A stretch of DNA of 64,000 nt from assembly GCA_024343425.1 (NCBI GenBank), contig BRLC01000025.1, positions 310,001 to 374,000 on the forward strand, in the 5' to 3' direction. Positions 27,454 to 36,352 of this stretch are shown piece after piece. The notes below the pieces were generated by a model. It saw only the letters and a list, made by a program, of their open reading frames with translations. It did no database searches and was not told the origin of the DNA. The position numbers and the translations under genes are program-made. Position 1 is the first letter of the stretch. Each line of letters opens with the position of its first letter. Source of the stretch: Rhizobiaceae bacterium MnEN-MB40S. GTDB lineage: Bacteria; Pseudomonadota; Alphaproteobacteria; Rhizobiales; Rhizobiaceae.

Positions 27454-27695
27454 GATCTTCCTCCGGCCCGCTCCCGCGCCATCCGGCCGCGTCGGGTCTG
27501 CCTGCGCGGTTTGCGTTCAACCGTTTCCAGCCTGTCCGGCAAGATATTCATGATTGCGCGACGCTCTTGCGCCGAATAGGCCAGCCAGCCGGCAATTTCG
27601 TCTGTCGTGCGGCCGCACCCGAAACAATAGCCGGTTTTCTCATCGACGGAGCACACAAGAATGCAGGGGGATTCAATCAAAGCGCTTCCAGGCAA
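27450..27695 (-). CDS. DUF1289 family small cysteine protein
   Basis: 81-residue protein of the DUF1289 family. Its four cysteines lie in 'SPCILVCSVDEKTGYCFGCGRT' (C11, C15, C23 and C26), followed by 'EIAGWLAYSAQERRAIMNILPDRL'. The cysteines probably bind iron-sulfur or zinc, but the role is unknown. The annotated start is TTG at 27695, and a second TTG five codons on would also work; the ribosome site is weak for both. It lies between cobS and the aspartic protease on the same strand. Confidence 0.82.
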   Translation of the reverse strand: MPGSALIESPCILVCSVDEKTGYCFGCGRTTDEIAGWLAYSAQERRAIMNILPDRLETVERKPRRQTRRGRMARERAGGRS

Positions 27696-27728
27696 TTTCG
27701 GTTCGCGTCAAACAGCCATATTGGGTCT

Positions 27729-28505
27729 TTAAAGACAAAGAGCAAGACCGAACAGGGCCGCAATCTCTGTGAGTTGTTGCGTGGCGCCGATCGTATCGCC
27801 GGTGTGTCCGGATATCCTGCTTCGCACAAACGCCGTGAAGCCCCACGCCATGGCGGCGGTTGCTACGCCGGCGACGATGACCGCCAAGACGCTCGCCACG
27901 AGCCAGACAAGCACGACGCCAATTGCGCCGCCCGTAGCCAAGGCGAAGCGGACCGAGGCTTCCGTCGGCTCGCCGGCGCCGACGGCCACGCCGTCCGAGC
28001 GCGCTGGCGACAGCGCCCCCCAGTGCCAGACCATGGCCGCGCGGCTGATTGCGGCAGTCACAAGAACAGCCAAGGCGAACCCTGTAGGCGACAGCGAGCC
28101 GGCGATCGCGGCCAGACAGGCGACCCGCAGCAACAACGAAAGCACGAGCGCGATCGTCCCGTAGGCGCCGATCCGGCTGTCCTTCATGATGTCGAGGGCC
28201 TGCTGCCTGTCACGTCCGCCGCCAAGACCATCCGCGCAATCGGCCAGACCGTCCTCATGGAGAGCGCCCGTCAGGAACACGAGCGCGGTTATGGCCACAG
28301 CGGCAGTCAGCAGTGGGTCGACGCCGACCGCCAGAAGCAGCCCCCCAAGCAAAGCAGCGGGAAAGGCTATGATGACGCCGGCGAACGCAAATGCGCGACA
28401 CGTGCGGTCCATGCGGCCGTCAGCGCCCTCAAAATACCGTGCAGGAACCGGCAGACGGCTTAGAAACCCGACCGCACGCGCCGTGTCCAGAACAAGCTCG
28501 TTCAT
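27729..28505 (-). CDS. cobS: Adenosylcobinamide-GDP ribazoletransferase (cobalamin synthase)
   Basis: Joins adenosylcobinamide-GDP and alpha-ribazole(-phosphate) in the last step of the lower-ligand pathway of vitamin B12. The 258-residue polytopic membrane protein has the conserved acidic segment 'GALHEDGLADCADGLGGGRDRQQALDIMKDSRIGAYG' at about 70-106, which binds Mg2+ and substrate, and 'ISGHTGDTIGATQQLTEI' near the end. The ATG at 28505 follows GGAAGGGG; the longer frame is leader. It is divergent from cobT across 137 nt. Confidence 0.95.
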   Translation of the reverse strand: MNELVLDTARAVGFLSRLPVPARYFEGADGRMDRTCRAFAFAGVIIAFPAALLGGLLLAVGVDPLLTAAVAITALVFLTGALHEDGLADCADGLGGGRDRQQALDIMKDSRIGAYGTIALVLSLLLRVACLAAIAGSLSPTGFALAVLVTAAISRAAMVWHWGALSPARSDGVAVGAGEPTEASVRFALATGGAIGVVLVWLVASVLAVIVAGVATAAMAWGFTAFVRSRISGHTGDTIGATQQLTEIAALFGLALCL

Positions 28506-28642
28506 GGCGTGGCCCCTTCCCTGGCGATTGCCCTGCGCCTGCGGCAACTGGTTGCGATCATCGAAATGACGGCCGCAGGCCTTTGCATCCGTTCCTGAAT
28601 TGCCTATTGCCTGACGGATATTCAAAGACAGGGAATCATGCA

Positions 28643-29659
28643 ATGGCGACTTCCGGACTACCGTTCGACGATATTCGCGAACTTCTGGATAATCTCCCGG
28701 GACCGGACATGGCGGCGGTTCAGTCTGTCAGGGAGCGCAACAGCGTTTTGACCAAGCCCCCTGGCGCGCTTGGGCGCCTTGAAGAAATCGCCGAATGGCT
28801 GGCGGCCTGGACCGGACGGCCTCCGGCGGTCACCCGGCCGCTCGTCGCCGTTTTCGCCGGCAATCACGGAGTAACGAAACACGGCGTTTCTCCGTTTCCG
28901 GCCGAGGTCACCGCTCAGATGGTCGAGAATTTCGCCGCCGGCGGCGCAGCCATAAACCAAATCTGCATCGCCAACGATCTGGGTCTCAAGGTCTTCGACC
29001 TCGCCCTCGAATTTCCGACCGGCGACATCACGGAAGAAGCCGCGCTTGACGAGCGCAGTTGCGCTGCGACCATGGCCTTTGGCATGGAGGCAATCGCAGG
29101 CGGAACCGATCTTCTGTGCATCGGAGAAATGGGGATCGGCAATACGACGATCGCCGCCGCAATTTTTTACGGCCTGTATGGCGGCAAGGCCGAGGACTGG
29201 GTCGGCCCCGGAACGGGAGCGCAAGGCGAAGGCTTGAAGCGCAAGATCGACGCGGTCGAGAAAGCCGTCCATCTGCATCGTCAGCATCTTGGAGATCCGC
29301 TGGAATTGCTGAGAAGACTTGGCGGACGGGAAATCGCAGCCATGTCCGGCGCTATCCTGGCGGCGCGCATGGAGCGCATTCCGGTTATCATAGACGGTTT
29401 TGTGGCGACTTCGGCGGCGGCCGTCCTCCACGCCGCCAATCCGGCCGCGCTCGATCATTGCATCGTTGGCCATGTTTCAGCTGAGCCCGGCCACATCAAG
29501 GCGATCGAACGCATGCAAAAAAAGCCCCTGCTCGCCATGGGAATGCGACTTGGAGAAGGCACCGGAGCCGCGCTCGCCGCCGGCATCGTCAAGTCGGCCG
29601 CACTGTGCCACAGCGGCATGGCGACTTTCGAACAGGCTGGCGTCAGCGAGAAGCAATAA
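28643..29659 (+). CDS. cobT: Nicotinate-nucleotide--dimethylbenzimidazole phosphoribosyltransferase
   Basis: Makes alpha-ribazole 5'-phosphate from nicotinate mononucleotide and dimethylbenzimidazole for the B12 lower ligand. The 338-residue protein has 'KPPGALGRLEEIAEWLA', 'VFAGNHGVTKHGVSPFP', 'GEMGIGNTTIAAAI', 'DGFVATSAAAVL' and the catalytic Glu in 'LGEGTGAALAAGI'. The start at 28643 gives the family N-terminus and follows CAGGGA; an out-of-frame ATG lies 5 nt earlier. It converges with the MFS gene. The partner step, CobS, is encoded divergently, so the shared 137-nt region must contain both promoters. Confidence 0.95.
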   Translation: MATSGLPFDDIRELLDNLPGPDMAAVQSVRERNSVLTKPPGALGRLEEIAEWLAAWTGRPPAVTRPLVAVFAGNHGVTKHGVSPFPAEVTAQMVENFAAGGAAINQICIANDLGLKVFDLALEFPTGDITEEAALDERSCAATMAFGMEAIAGGTDLLCIGEMGIGNTTIAAAIFYGLYGGKAEDWVGPGTGAQGEGLKRKIDAVEKAVHLHRQHLGDPLELLRRLGGREIAAMSGAILAARMERIPVIIDGFVATSAAAVLHAANPAALDHCIVGHVSAEPGHIKAIERMQKKPLLAMGMRLGEGTGAALAAGIVKSAALCHSGMATFEQAGVSEKQ

Positions 29660-29668
29660 TCAAAGCTC

Positions 29669-31069
29669 TCAGGGCTCCATCACTCCATCGTGGGCTTTCC
29701 CGTGACCCGACACCTCGGAGCCGGCGAACGTGTGCAAACGCAGGATCGGCAGAATTGCGAGCGCTGTGACGATTCCAACGCAGAAAAACGCGAAGTGAAA
29801 ATCAGCTAGCCCGAGAGCGTCGCCCCGCCACCAAAGGCTCGCTTCCACCAGCACGCCCGCAACCGCTACGCCAAGCGCCATCGATATCTGCTGAAAAACC
29901 GCTGAAATCGCCGTCGCAGGCCCGGCTTCCGCCTGTTCGACATCCGCGAAGACCAGGGCGTTGAACCCGGTAAACATGAGCGAGCGAACGAAACCGTTCA
30001 GCAGCAAGATCGAATAGATCACGGCGAACGGCAGCGCCGGCGAGAATAGTGTCATGGCCATGAGAAAGAGCGCTGACAGGCCGATCATCGCGACAAGAAC
30101 TCTCTTGAAGCCGAAACGCGCATAAATGCGCATCGTCGCGAATTTCACGACCAGCGCGCCGATTGCGCCGACGAAGGTGACCATGCCGGATTCGAATGCG
30201 CTAAGACCGAAGCCGATCTGGAGCATCAACGGCAACAGGAACGGCGTCGCGCCGATACCGAGACGCGCGATAGTGGCAGAGACGATGCTGGCGCGGAATG
30301 TCGTGATCCTGAACAGTTTCGGGTCGAGCAGCGGTTGGGCTTTCCGCTTCGTGTGAAGCCAGTAGAGCACAATGCAGCCGATACCTGCGGCTACCGAAAT
30401 GACGCCATAACGCAACGGCAGGGCCGGTAGGCTGACGACGGACAGCCCGAATACGACGCCGGAAGCAGCAAGACCCGACAGGATGAACCCCGTCGTGTCG
30501 AACCGTCCGTTCTCATGCCCCTGTATCACGGGTAGATAGGCCAGCGAGAAGGCGACGCCGATCAACCCGATCGGAATATTGACGAGGAAAATCCAGTACC
30601 AACTGACATAGGTCGTCAGGAACCCGCCGATCGGCGGCCCGACCATAGGACCGACAAGCGCCGGAACCGTCAACCACGCCAGCGCCTCCACCAACCTGCT
30701 GCGTTCGGTCGCCCGAACCAGCACCAGCCTGGCGACAGGCGTCATCATAGACCCGCCCATGCCCTGAAGAAAGCGTGCGCCGACAAACTCGCCGAGCGAT
30801 CCCGCCACCGCGCAAAACAGCGACCCCGCCATGAAGACGAAAATCGCGATGATGAAAACGCGTTTGGCGCCAAACCGGTCGGCGACCCATCCGCTGGCGG
30901 GAATGAAGATTGCAAGCGCGACCAGGTACGTCGTAAGCGCCAGTTTCAGCGCGATTGGGCTGGTGTCGAGATCCGCGGCGATCGCCGGAAGCGAGGTCGC
31001 AATAACTGTCGAGTCCATTTGCTCCATGAAAAGAGCAACGGCGAGGATCAACGGAGTCACGCGGTTCAT
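29669..31069 (-). CDS. DHA2-type MFS multidrug exporter (EmrB-like)
   Basis: 466-residue major-facilitator protein with about 14 hydrophobic segments, typical of the DHA2 (EmrB/QacA) branch. Motif D1 is 'MEQMDSTVIATSLPAIAADL' in segment 1, motif A 'GWVADRFGAKRVFI', and antiporter motif C 'ALVGPMVGPPIGGFL' in segment 5. The acidic Asp19 in segment 1 is the expected proton-coupling residue. No membrane-fusion partner (EmrA) is adjacent. It exports unknown toxic compounds. Confidence 0.87.
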   Translation of the reverse strand: MNRVTPLILAVALFMEQMDSTVIATSLPAIAADLDTSPIALKLALTTYLVALAIFIPASGWVADRFGAKRVFIIAIFVFMAGSLFCAVAGSLGEFVGARFLQGMGGSMMTPVARLVLVRATERSRLVEALAWLTVPALVGPMVGPPIGGFLTTYVSWYWIFLVNIPIGLIGVAFSLAYLPVIQGHENGRFDTTGFILSGLAASGVVFGLSVVSLPALPLRYGVISVAAGIGCIVLYWLHTKRKAQPLLDPKLFRITTFRASIVSATIARLGIGATPFLLPLMLQIGFGLSAFESGMVTFVGAIGALVVKFATMRIYARFGFKRVLVAMIGLSALFLMAMTLFSPALPFAVIYSILLLNGFVRSLMFTGFNALVFADVEQAEAGPATAISAVFQQISMALGVAVAGVLVEASLWWRGDALGLADFHFAFFCVGIVTALAILPILRLHTFAGSEVSGHGKAHDGVMEP

Positions 31070-31229
31070 TGTGTCCTTTCAACCTTGCGCGCAGAAGGTC
31101 TTCACCGCGGTGAATACAGGGTCCGGCCCGATTTAGACACCAACCGTGGCTGTCGGGACGAAAGCTCATTTCCACGACTGCGCGAAATACCCGACAAGAC
31201 GCCAAGCTCAAGAATCCCGTCGACGGCGA

Positions 31230-31895
31230 TCAGGCTGATTGATCCCGGTCGATCACCGTCGGCAGCGGGTTTGCTCTCTCGCCTCTCTTCTTCCGACGGC
31301 GATATTTGCTCTGGTACTCTCTGCGTTGCTTCGTCACTTCGTAAAGCACGATGCCGGAACTCGTTCCAAGGTTCAGGCTCTCGATCATTCCGAACATCGG
31401 GATTGCGACGCTCATCTCGCAACGTTCGACAGCCAGTTCGCTGATGCCGCGCTTTTCGTTGCCAAACCACACCGCCAGCTTTGTATGCTGGGTGTAATCG
31501 CCCTCATGCAGGTAAACATTGGTCTTGCCCTTCACGTGCGGCGACGTCACCACGGAAACAAAGCCCTTCTTCTCAAGATGGGCAAGGCAGGCTTCGGTGC
31601 TGTCGAAGCGCCTCACGAACGTCCACTTGACCGCCGACGCTGACGTCTTCGACAGTGACTTTCGCTCGCGCATGTCCTGCCATTCGGCGGGCAGATCGTT
31701 GCGGGGATCGATGACATAGACCTTCTCAACCCCCAACGCATTTACGTTGCGAATAACCGACCCGATATTCTTGATATCATTCGGACATTCCAGGACAGCC
31801 ACGAGGTTCTTGCACCGAAAATCCTTGATAGCATTGGCGCGTTTGCGAACAGACGCTCTCGCCTTTTTGGGTTCTGCCGCATCCATGTCGGTCAT
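31230..31895 (-). CDS. SpoU/TrmH-family tRNA/rRNA 2'-O-methyltransferase
   Basis: 220-residue SPOUT methyltransferase with the TrmH three-motif set: motif 1 'NIGSVIRNVNALGV' (Asn and Arg for 2'-O-ribose methylation), motif 2 'VWFGNEKRGISE', and motif 3 'IPMFGMIESLNLGTSSGIVLYEV'. A basic C-terminal tail (QRREYQSKYRRRKKRGERANP) probably binds RNA, as in TrmH. The likely target is Gm18 of tRNA, but other ribose positions are possible. The ATG at 31895 is set by GGGAAG upstream. Confidence 0.88.
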   Translation of the reverse strand: MTDMDAAEPKKARASVRKRANAIKDFRCKNLVAVLECPNDIKNIGSVIRNVNALGVEKVYVIDPRNDLPAEWQDMRERKSLSKTSASAVKWTFVRRFDSTEACLAHLEKKGFVSVVTSPHVKGKTNVYLHEGDYTQHTKLAVWFGNEKRGISELAVERCEMSVAIPMFGMIESLNLGTSSGIVLYEVTKQRREYQSKYRRRKKRGERANPLPTVIDRDQSA

Positions 31896-32016
31896 TTGTC
31901 TTCCCGGAAAACAATATTCAGATGTATTCGCCAGCCTGTGCCCCTGAATCCGAGGCTTGACCAAATTGATTGAAGAATGAGTTACACGCTAGCCTCTCTC
32001 CGGCTGGCGATCGTTT

Positions 32017-33858
32017 TCAGGCGGCGCCGGCCATGCTTTCAAAACCGCCCCAATCGCCTTCCAGAATCAGATGGCCCGGGGTTACCTCGGAATATTTGCT
32101 TGGCTCGGCCTCATAGCCCACCGGGAAAACCGGAGATGGAATGGGCTTGAAGTTGAGCTCCGTTTCCTTCTTGCGTTTCTTCGGATCGGCGACAGGCACG
32201 GCGGACAGGAGCGACCGGGTGTAGGGATGTTGCGGATTCTCGAAAACCGCGCTGCGCGGACCGATTTCGACGATGCGGCCAAGATACATAACGCCGACAT
32301 GGTGACTGACGCGCTCCACCACCGCCATATCGTGGGATATGAAGAGATAGGAAAGCCCCAGTTCGGTCTGGAGTTCCATCATCAGGTTGAGAACCTCGGC
32401 CTGAACGGAAACATCCAGCGCCGAAACGGCTTCGTCGGCGACGATGAGTTTCGGGTTCAACGCCAACGCGCGCGCAATGGCGATGCGCTGTCGCTGACCG
32501 CCCGACAATTCATGCGGATAGCGATTGAGGTAGTTTCTCGGCAGTCTAACCCGCTCGAACAATTCGGCCACGCGCCTGGTCAGGTCTGATCCGCGCAACG
32601 CGCTGAAATTCCATAGGGGTTCGGCCACCTGATCGGCAAGCTTCATGCGCGGATTGAGCGAGGCGAACGGGTCCTGGAACACCATCTGCATGTTCATGCG
32701 CGCCTTGCGCAATCCAGAAGAAGAGAGCTGCATCACATTGGTGTTTTCGAGCCACACCTCGCCTGCGACCGGTTCGACCAACCGCAGGATCGATCGTCCG
32801 CAGGTCGACTTGCCGCACCCCGACTCCCCGACGAGGCTCAGGGTCTGTCCGCGATTGATCGAAAACGAGACATCCTCGACCGCATGCACCTGCGACATCG
32901 TACGGCGCATCACGCCGCTCTTGATGCCAAAGCGCGTGGTCAGGCCCTTGACGCGTAACAGGACGTCTTCGGAGCCGATGATCGGTCCGGTGGCGCGGTC
33001 CATCGCGCCCATCAGTTTCATCGGCTCGGGATTGGCCTTTCCGCGCATCTCGCCGAGCTTGGGCACGGCCGCCAGAAGCGCCTTTGTGTAGTCGTGCTGC
33101 GGATTGTCGAAAATCTGCTCGACCGGGCCTTCCTCGACTTTCCGGCCGCGATACATCACCACGACACGGTCCGCCATCTGCGCGACGACCGCCATATCGT
33201 GGGTGATGAAGATGACCGCCGAGCCGGTCTCACGCTTGAGCCTGTCCATCAACGCAAGAATTTGCGCCTGAATGGTCACGTCAAGCGCGGTCGTCGGTTC
33301 GTCGGCGATGAGCAGGCGCGGCTCGCACGCCATGGCCATCGCGATGACAACCCTCTGGCGCATACCGCCGGAGAGTTCGTGCGGATATTGCTTCAACCTG
33401 CGCTCAGGCTCCGGAATGCGCACCTGGCGCATGAGTTCAAGCGCGCGTTGCGTAGCTTCGGACCTGCTCAGGTTTCGGTGGACGCGCAGGCCTTCCGTCA
33501 ACTGCCAGCCCACCGTGAACACCGGATTGAGCGCGGTCATCGGCTCCTGGAAGATCATGCCGATCTCATTCCCACGGATATCCCGCATGAGACTCTGGCT
33601 GGCGGCGGCAAGATCCGTTTCGGTTCCGTCACGCCGCTCGAACAACAATTTTCCGTTGGTGATTTCGCCGCCGCCGAATTCCACCAGGCGCATCAGCGAC
33701 AGGGACGATACGGATTTGCCGGACCCCGATTCACCGACGATGCAGAGTGTTTCGCCGGGCTGCACTTCAAAGGAAACTTCCTCGACGCCCAGGACGGGCC
33801 CGTCCTTCGTCTGAAACTCTACCCTGAGGTTCCTGATCTGCGCTACGGGATGATTCAA
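32017..33858 (-). CDS. Fused two-domain peptide-type ABC ATPase (OppD-OppF/GsiA-like)
   Basis: 613-residue ATPase carrying two complete nickel/peptide/opine-type nucleotide-binding domains. In the first, Walker A is GESGSGKS at about 42-49, the signature LSGGMRQR and Walker B 'LLIADEPTTALD'. In the second, Walker A is GESGCGKS, the signature LSGGQRQR and 'LIVADEAVSALD'. Each is followed by the C-terminal oligopeptide-type extension ('NPQHPYTRSLLSAVP'). The start is uncertain: TTG at 33858 has AGAAGGA 9 nt upstream; TTG at 33903 adds 15 residues. No permease or binding protein is adjacent, so it must serve a distant transporter. Confidence 0.85.
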   Translation of the reverse strand: MNHPVAQIRNLRVEFQTKDGPVLGVEEVSFEVQPGETLCIVGESGSGKSVSSLSLMRLVEFGGGEITNGKLLFERRDGTETDLAAASQSLMRDIRGNEIGMIFQEPMTALNPVFTVGWQLTEGLRVHRNLSRSEATQRALELMRQVRIPEPERRLKQYPHELSGGMRQRVVIAMAMACEPRLLIADEPTTALDVTIQAQILALMDRLKRETGSAVIFITHDMAVVAQMADRVVVMYRGRKVEEGPVEQIFDNPQHDYTKALLAAVPKLGEMRGKANPEPMKLMGAMDRATGPIIGSEDVLLRVKGLTTRFGIKSGVMRRTMSQVHAVEDVSFSINRGQTLSLVGESGCGKSTCGRSILRLVEPVAGEVWLENTNVMQLSSSGLRKARMNMQMVFQDPFASLNPRMKLADQVAEPLWNFSALRGSDLTRRVAELFERVRLPRNYLNRYPHELSGGQRQRIAIARALALNPKLIVADEAVSALDVSVQAEVLNLMMELQTELGLSYLFISHDMAVVERVSHHVGVMYLGRIVEIGPRSAVFENPQHPYTRSLLSAVPVADPKKRKKETELNFKPIPSPVFPVGYEAEPSKYSEVTPGHLILEGDWGGFESMAGAA

Positions 33859-34039
33859 TGCCAGATGTCCTTCTGTTCCCGTTGAACCTGGCGGATCACC
33901 CAAAAAAACGCGGCCGCCGTCGGCGAACGCCTATCGAAAGCCGCGCCAACTCTTACGTGTTAACAGAAGATTTTCACAACACCAATATCGCCGAGATACG
34001 ACAAGGCGACGGGCCTGCGAAAGGTCCCTGCAACCGCCA

Positions 34040-34813
34040 TTATTTGCAGTAGCGATATCCGCTGCGCCGCTGGATCATGTCCAGATGGAAATGATCGGCG
34101 TGGAACACATCCGAACCGGGTCCGAGCACCGTCGTGAAATGGTCGCACGCATCCTCGCGGATCGCGTAGAGAAATCCCTTTTCGAGGAACTCCGTAAGCG
34201 GCGGCGAACGCACCTCGATCACCCTGCCGCCTTCAAGAACGAACCGGCCGATATCGATCGCATTACCCTTGGCGTGCTCGGAAATCTTGGCGCCCGTTTG
34301 GGAGTTTCGGGTGCGGCAAACGTAGGTAGAATAGTTGCCGATCGCCGCAAGTTCATCGTCGAAAATGGCGTCAACCGCCGGCTCCACAGTTTCTCTGGTC
34401 CAGTTTTCGAGGGATAGAGCTGTCGCACAGGTCATGACGCCCGGCGGATCAAGTGCAACGCCGGACGACAAGCTTTTAACCTTGATCGGATGGTCAACGC
34501 CGCATTGCCCCTCGCCATGGATCGGATCAACGACCTTGAACTCCACCTCCAGTTCGACAAGATCGGCAAGGCAACTCACCTCTTCCGCCGTCAACGGAGC
34601 GGGCTCGTCCGGCTCCGAATTGTCTTCGGCTACTTCCGGGCGAGGCGTCGGCAGAGGTATGTGAACTTCATCGTCTTGTTTCAACGATTCACCTTCGGCG
34701 GGCTCGATTTGCGGTCGCGTCGTCGGGATCGGCGCGTTGTCGGGCAACGCAGAAGCAGCGATGAGAAACGGCGCCAGGATGAACGCAAGTCCATGAAACC
34801 GCAACATCGCCAT
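34040..34813 (-). CDS. Secreted extensin-like C-terminal domain protein
   Basis: 257-residue protein with a signal peptide (about 1-22), a proline- and acid-rich linker (about 25-85, 'PLPTPRPEVAEDNSEPDEPAPL'), and the extensin-like C-terminal domain of bacteria (PF06904). The domain contains 'CRTRNSQTGAKISEHAKGNAIDI', 'ADHFHLDM' and conserved cysteines. The SEHxxGxAID and HxDxHFHLD-type histidines resemble zinc D,D-carboxypeptidase folds, so a cell-wall role is likely (inference). The ATG at 34813 is preferred to the TTG three codons upstream. It is the last gene of a minus-strand run beginning with the DGPF and sigma genes. Confidence 0.83.
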   Translation of the reverse strand: MAMLRFHGLAFILAPFLIAASALPDNAPIPTTRPQIEPAEGESLKQDDEVHIPLPTPRPEVAEDNSEPDEPAPLTAEEVSCLADLVELEVEFKVVDPIHGEGQCGVDHPIKVKSLSSGVALDPPGVMTCATALSLENWTRETVEPAVDAIFDDELAAIGNYSTYVCRTRNSQTGAKISEHAKGNAIDIGRFVLEGGRVIEVRSPPLTEFLEKGFLYAIREDACDHFTTVLGPGSDVFHADHFHLDMIQRRSGYRYCK

Positions 34814-34836
34814 AAAAAACAAACTCCGTTATAGAA

Positions 34837-35517
34837 TCAGGTCACATGACGGTCTATCCAGGCGTCAAGCGGCGCAAGGGCCTCGAAGATCTCCGTCACA
34901 AAATCCACCGCTTGCGGTCCGAATATGCGGTCATCGAAGCCGATGTTATCGCTCGTTTTCGCCACAAGGCCCTTCCGTCGGAGCAATTGAGCGGCCCGAC
35001 CGTCTGCATCATAACCCTTCGGAAGGCGTTTCAGTTCCTCTTCGCCAAGAAGGCACCCTATATCGGAGGCGCTTTCAAGCGCAGTATCCAGCTCCGAACG
35101 CGCCGCGTCATCGAGAACAGAGCGTCGATATTTCTCAAGGCCTTCTGGATCGAAAGCCCAGTGTCCGGATCCAAATCCAAAATGGTCCTTGGCGAGCACC
35201 AGATGGATTCCAGCCGACCTGTTGGGATGGTCGCCCGTCCAGAAAACCATATGAATTCTGGGATTGTACGGCGTCTTGTCCTTAGAGAACCGGGTGTCGC
35301 GATGGTTGCGCCGCAGCGACTGATTGATCTTGGGCGTCGCCTTGTGCTGCGGCGTCAACCGTTCGGCCACCGGCGCCATGGTTTCAATGAGGTCGAGCGC
35401 TGGTTCGACAATCAAAATCTCGTAGTCCTGTCGATGCGCTTCGAACCATTCCTTGTTGTTGTTCCTGTCGAGATCAGACAAGAACCAGACCGTTTCTCTG
35501 GAAAATCCCTCAAACAT
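34837..35517 (-). CDS. DUF2461 (TIGR02453) family protein
   Basis: 226-residue protein of the DUF2461 family: 'FEGFSRETVWFLSDLDRNNNKEWFEAHRQDYE' at the N-terminus, 'RRNHRDTRFSKDKTPYNPRIHMVFW' in the middle, and 'LPKGYDADGRAAQLLRRKGLV' towards the end, all hallmark segments. Function is unknown; members are cytosolic. Start 35517 has AGGAG upstream. It follows the TfoX-N gene by 10 nt, so it is probably on the same transcript. Confidence 0.88.
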   Translation of the reverse strand: MFEGFSRETVWFLSDLDRNNNKEWFEAHRQDYEILIVEPALDLIETMAPVAERLTPQHKATPKINQSLRRNHRDTRFSKDKTPYNPRIHMVFWTGDHPNRSAGIHLVLAKDHFGFGSGHWAFDPEGLEKYRRSVLDDAARSELDTALESASDIGCLLGEEELKRLPKGYDADGRAAQLLRRKGLVAKTSDNIGFDDRIFGPQAVDFVTEIFEALAPLDAWIDRHVT

Positions 35518-35527
35518 GGGCGAACTC

Positions 35528-35857
35528 CTATTTAGGCGGCAACGAGCCCACAAAACGGGCCGTGAAATCAATCCACTGTTCCAGACCTGCGTCTATCGCA
35601 GCGTCCGCATCGACCCAGATCAACCCTCCCATTTTTCGTCCGGTGAAGTCCATCGGCCTGGCGCCGGGGCGCGCCAGCGCGTCCTCTGCAAGTTCCTTTC
35701 CAACCCGGAACATGAAGCTGTCATGGTTGGCGACGCCGGCGAACATGTTGCCGTTCAAAAGGAAGCATACGCCGCCGAACATTCTTCTTTCCGTAATTCC
35801 CTGCCGCGTGGACAAGGCGTCACGCAGGAGTTCGGCGAGATGGGGATCGTGAGCCAT
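35528..35857 (-). CDS. TfoX N-terminal domain protein
   Basis: 109-residue protein consisting only of a TfoX N-terminal domain: 'LAELLRDALSTRQGITERRMFGGVCFLLNGNMFAGV' and 'FMFRVGKELAEDALARPGARPMDFTGRKMGGLIWV'. Stand-alone copies are common in alphaproteobacteria, have no proven competence role, and often lie beside DGPF, VOC and sigma genes as here. The ATG at 35857 is preferred by family length; an in-frame ATG at 35911 would add 18 residues and would directly follow the VOC stop. Confidence 0.85.
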   Translation of the reverse strand: MAHDPHLAELLRDALSTRQGITERRMFGGVCFLLNGNMFAGVANHDSFMFRVGKELAEDALARPGARPMDFTGRKMGGLIWVDADAAIDAGLEQWIDFTARFVGSLPPK

Positions 35858-35913
35858 TGCCTTTTTCTCTCCGTTAGCAAACAGCCGGTCCAGCGAAACC
35901 GGACCGGCCATTG

Positions 35914-36297
35914 TCAGCCTTGCATGCTTTCATAGGTGATCATGGCGATAGAAGCCCCGAACGGGTCTCTGATCTTCGCCATTCTACCGACGCCGGGATA
36001 GTCCGTCGGCGCTTCGACGCCGCCCGCCCCCTTGTCCAGGGCAGACTGATACCGTGCGTCGACATCATCGACGGTGATGTAGATTGTCCACTCCCCGTTT
36101 TCAGCAGGCTGTGGCATGAAGCCGCCAATCGGCGCTTCCCCAACCATGATGCCTGGATAGGCCGCTCCGTTCTGCATCGGCATGTCCGCAACGCTCCAGC
36201 CGAGCACGGTTTCGTAGAATTTTCGGGCGGCTGCGGGGTCGCTTCCGGAATGCTGTATCCAGCTTGCTGCGCCATGGGTCTGCATTGGATTGCTCAT
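35914..36297 (-). CDS. VOC/glyoxalase superfamily protein
   Basis: 127-residue vicinal-oxygen-chelate fold protein with two beta-alpha-beta-beta-beta repeats: 'WIQHSGSDPAAARKFYETVLGW' opening the first and 'IYITVDDVDARYQSALDKGAG' opening the second, ending 'IRDPFGASIAMI'. The metal-ligand positions are only partly recognisable. The ligand is unknown. A strong AAGGAGG ribosome site precedes the start at 36297. It lies downstream of the ECF sigma gene, an arrangement typical of the ECF42-type neighbourhood. Confidence 0.88.
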   Translation of the reverse strand: MSNPMQTHGAASWIQHSGSDPAAARKFYETVLGWSVADMPMQNGAAYPGIMVGEAPIGGFMPQPAENGEWTIYITVDDVDARYQSALDKGAGGVEAPTDYPGVGRMAKIRDPFGASIAMITYESMQG

Positions 36298-36352
36298 TTC
36301 ATCCTCCTTGGTTTCGGGTTTGCAATCACAAGTAGGACGCGCGATGATCGGG

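Noticed and set aside
28506..28642. Possible cobalamin riboswitch between cobS and cobT
   Set aside because: The 137-nt gap shows no recognisable B12 box or surrounding conserved stems on either strand.
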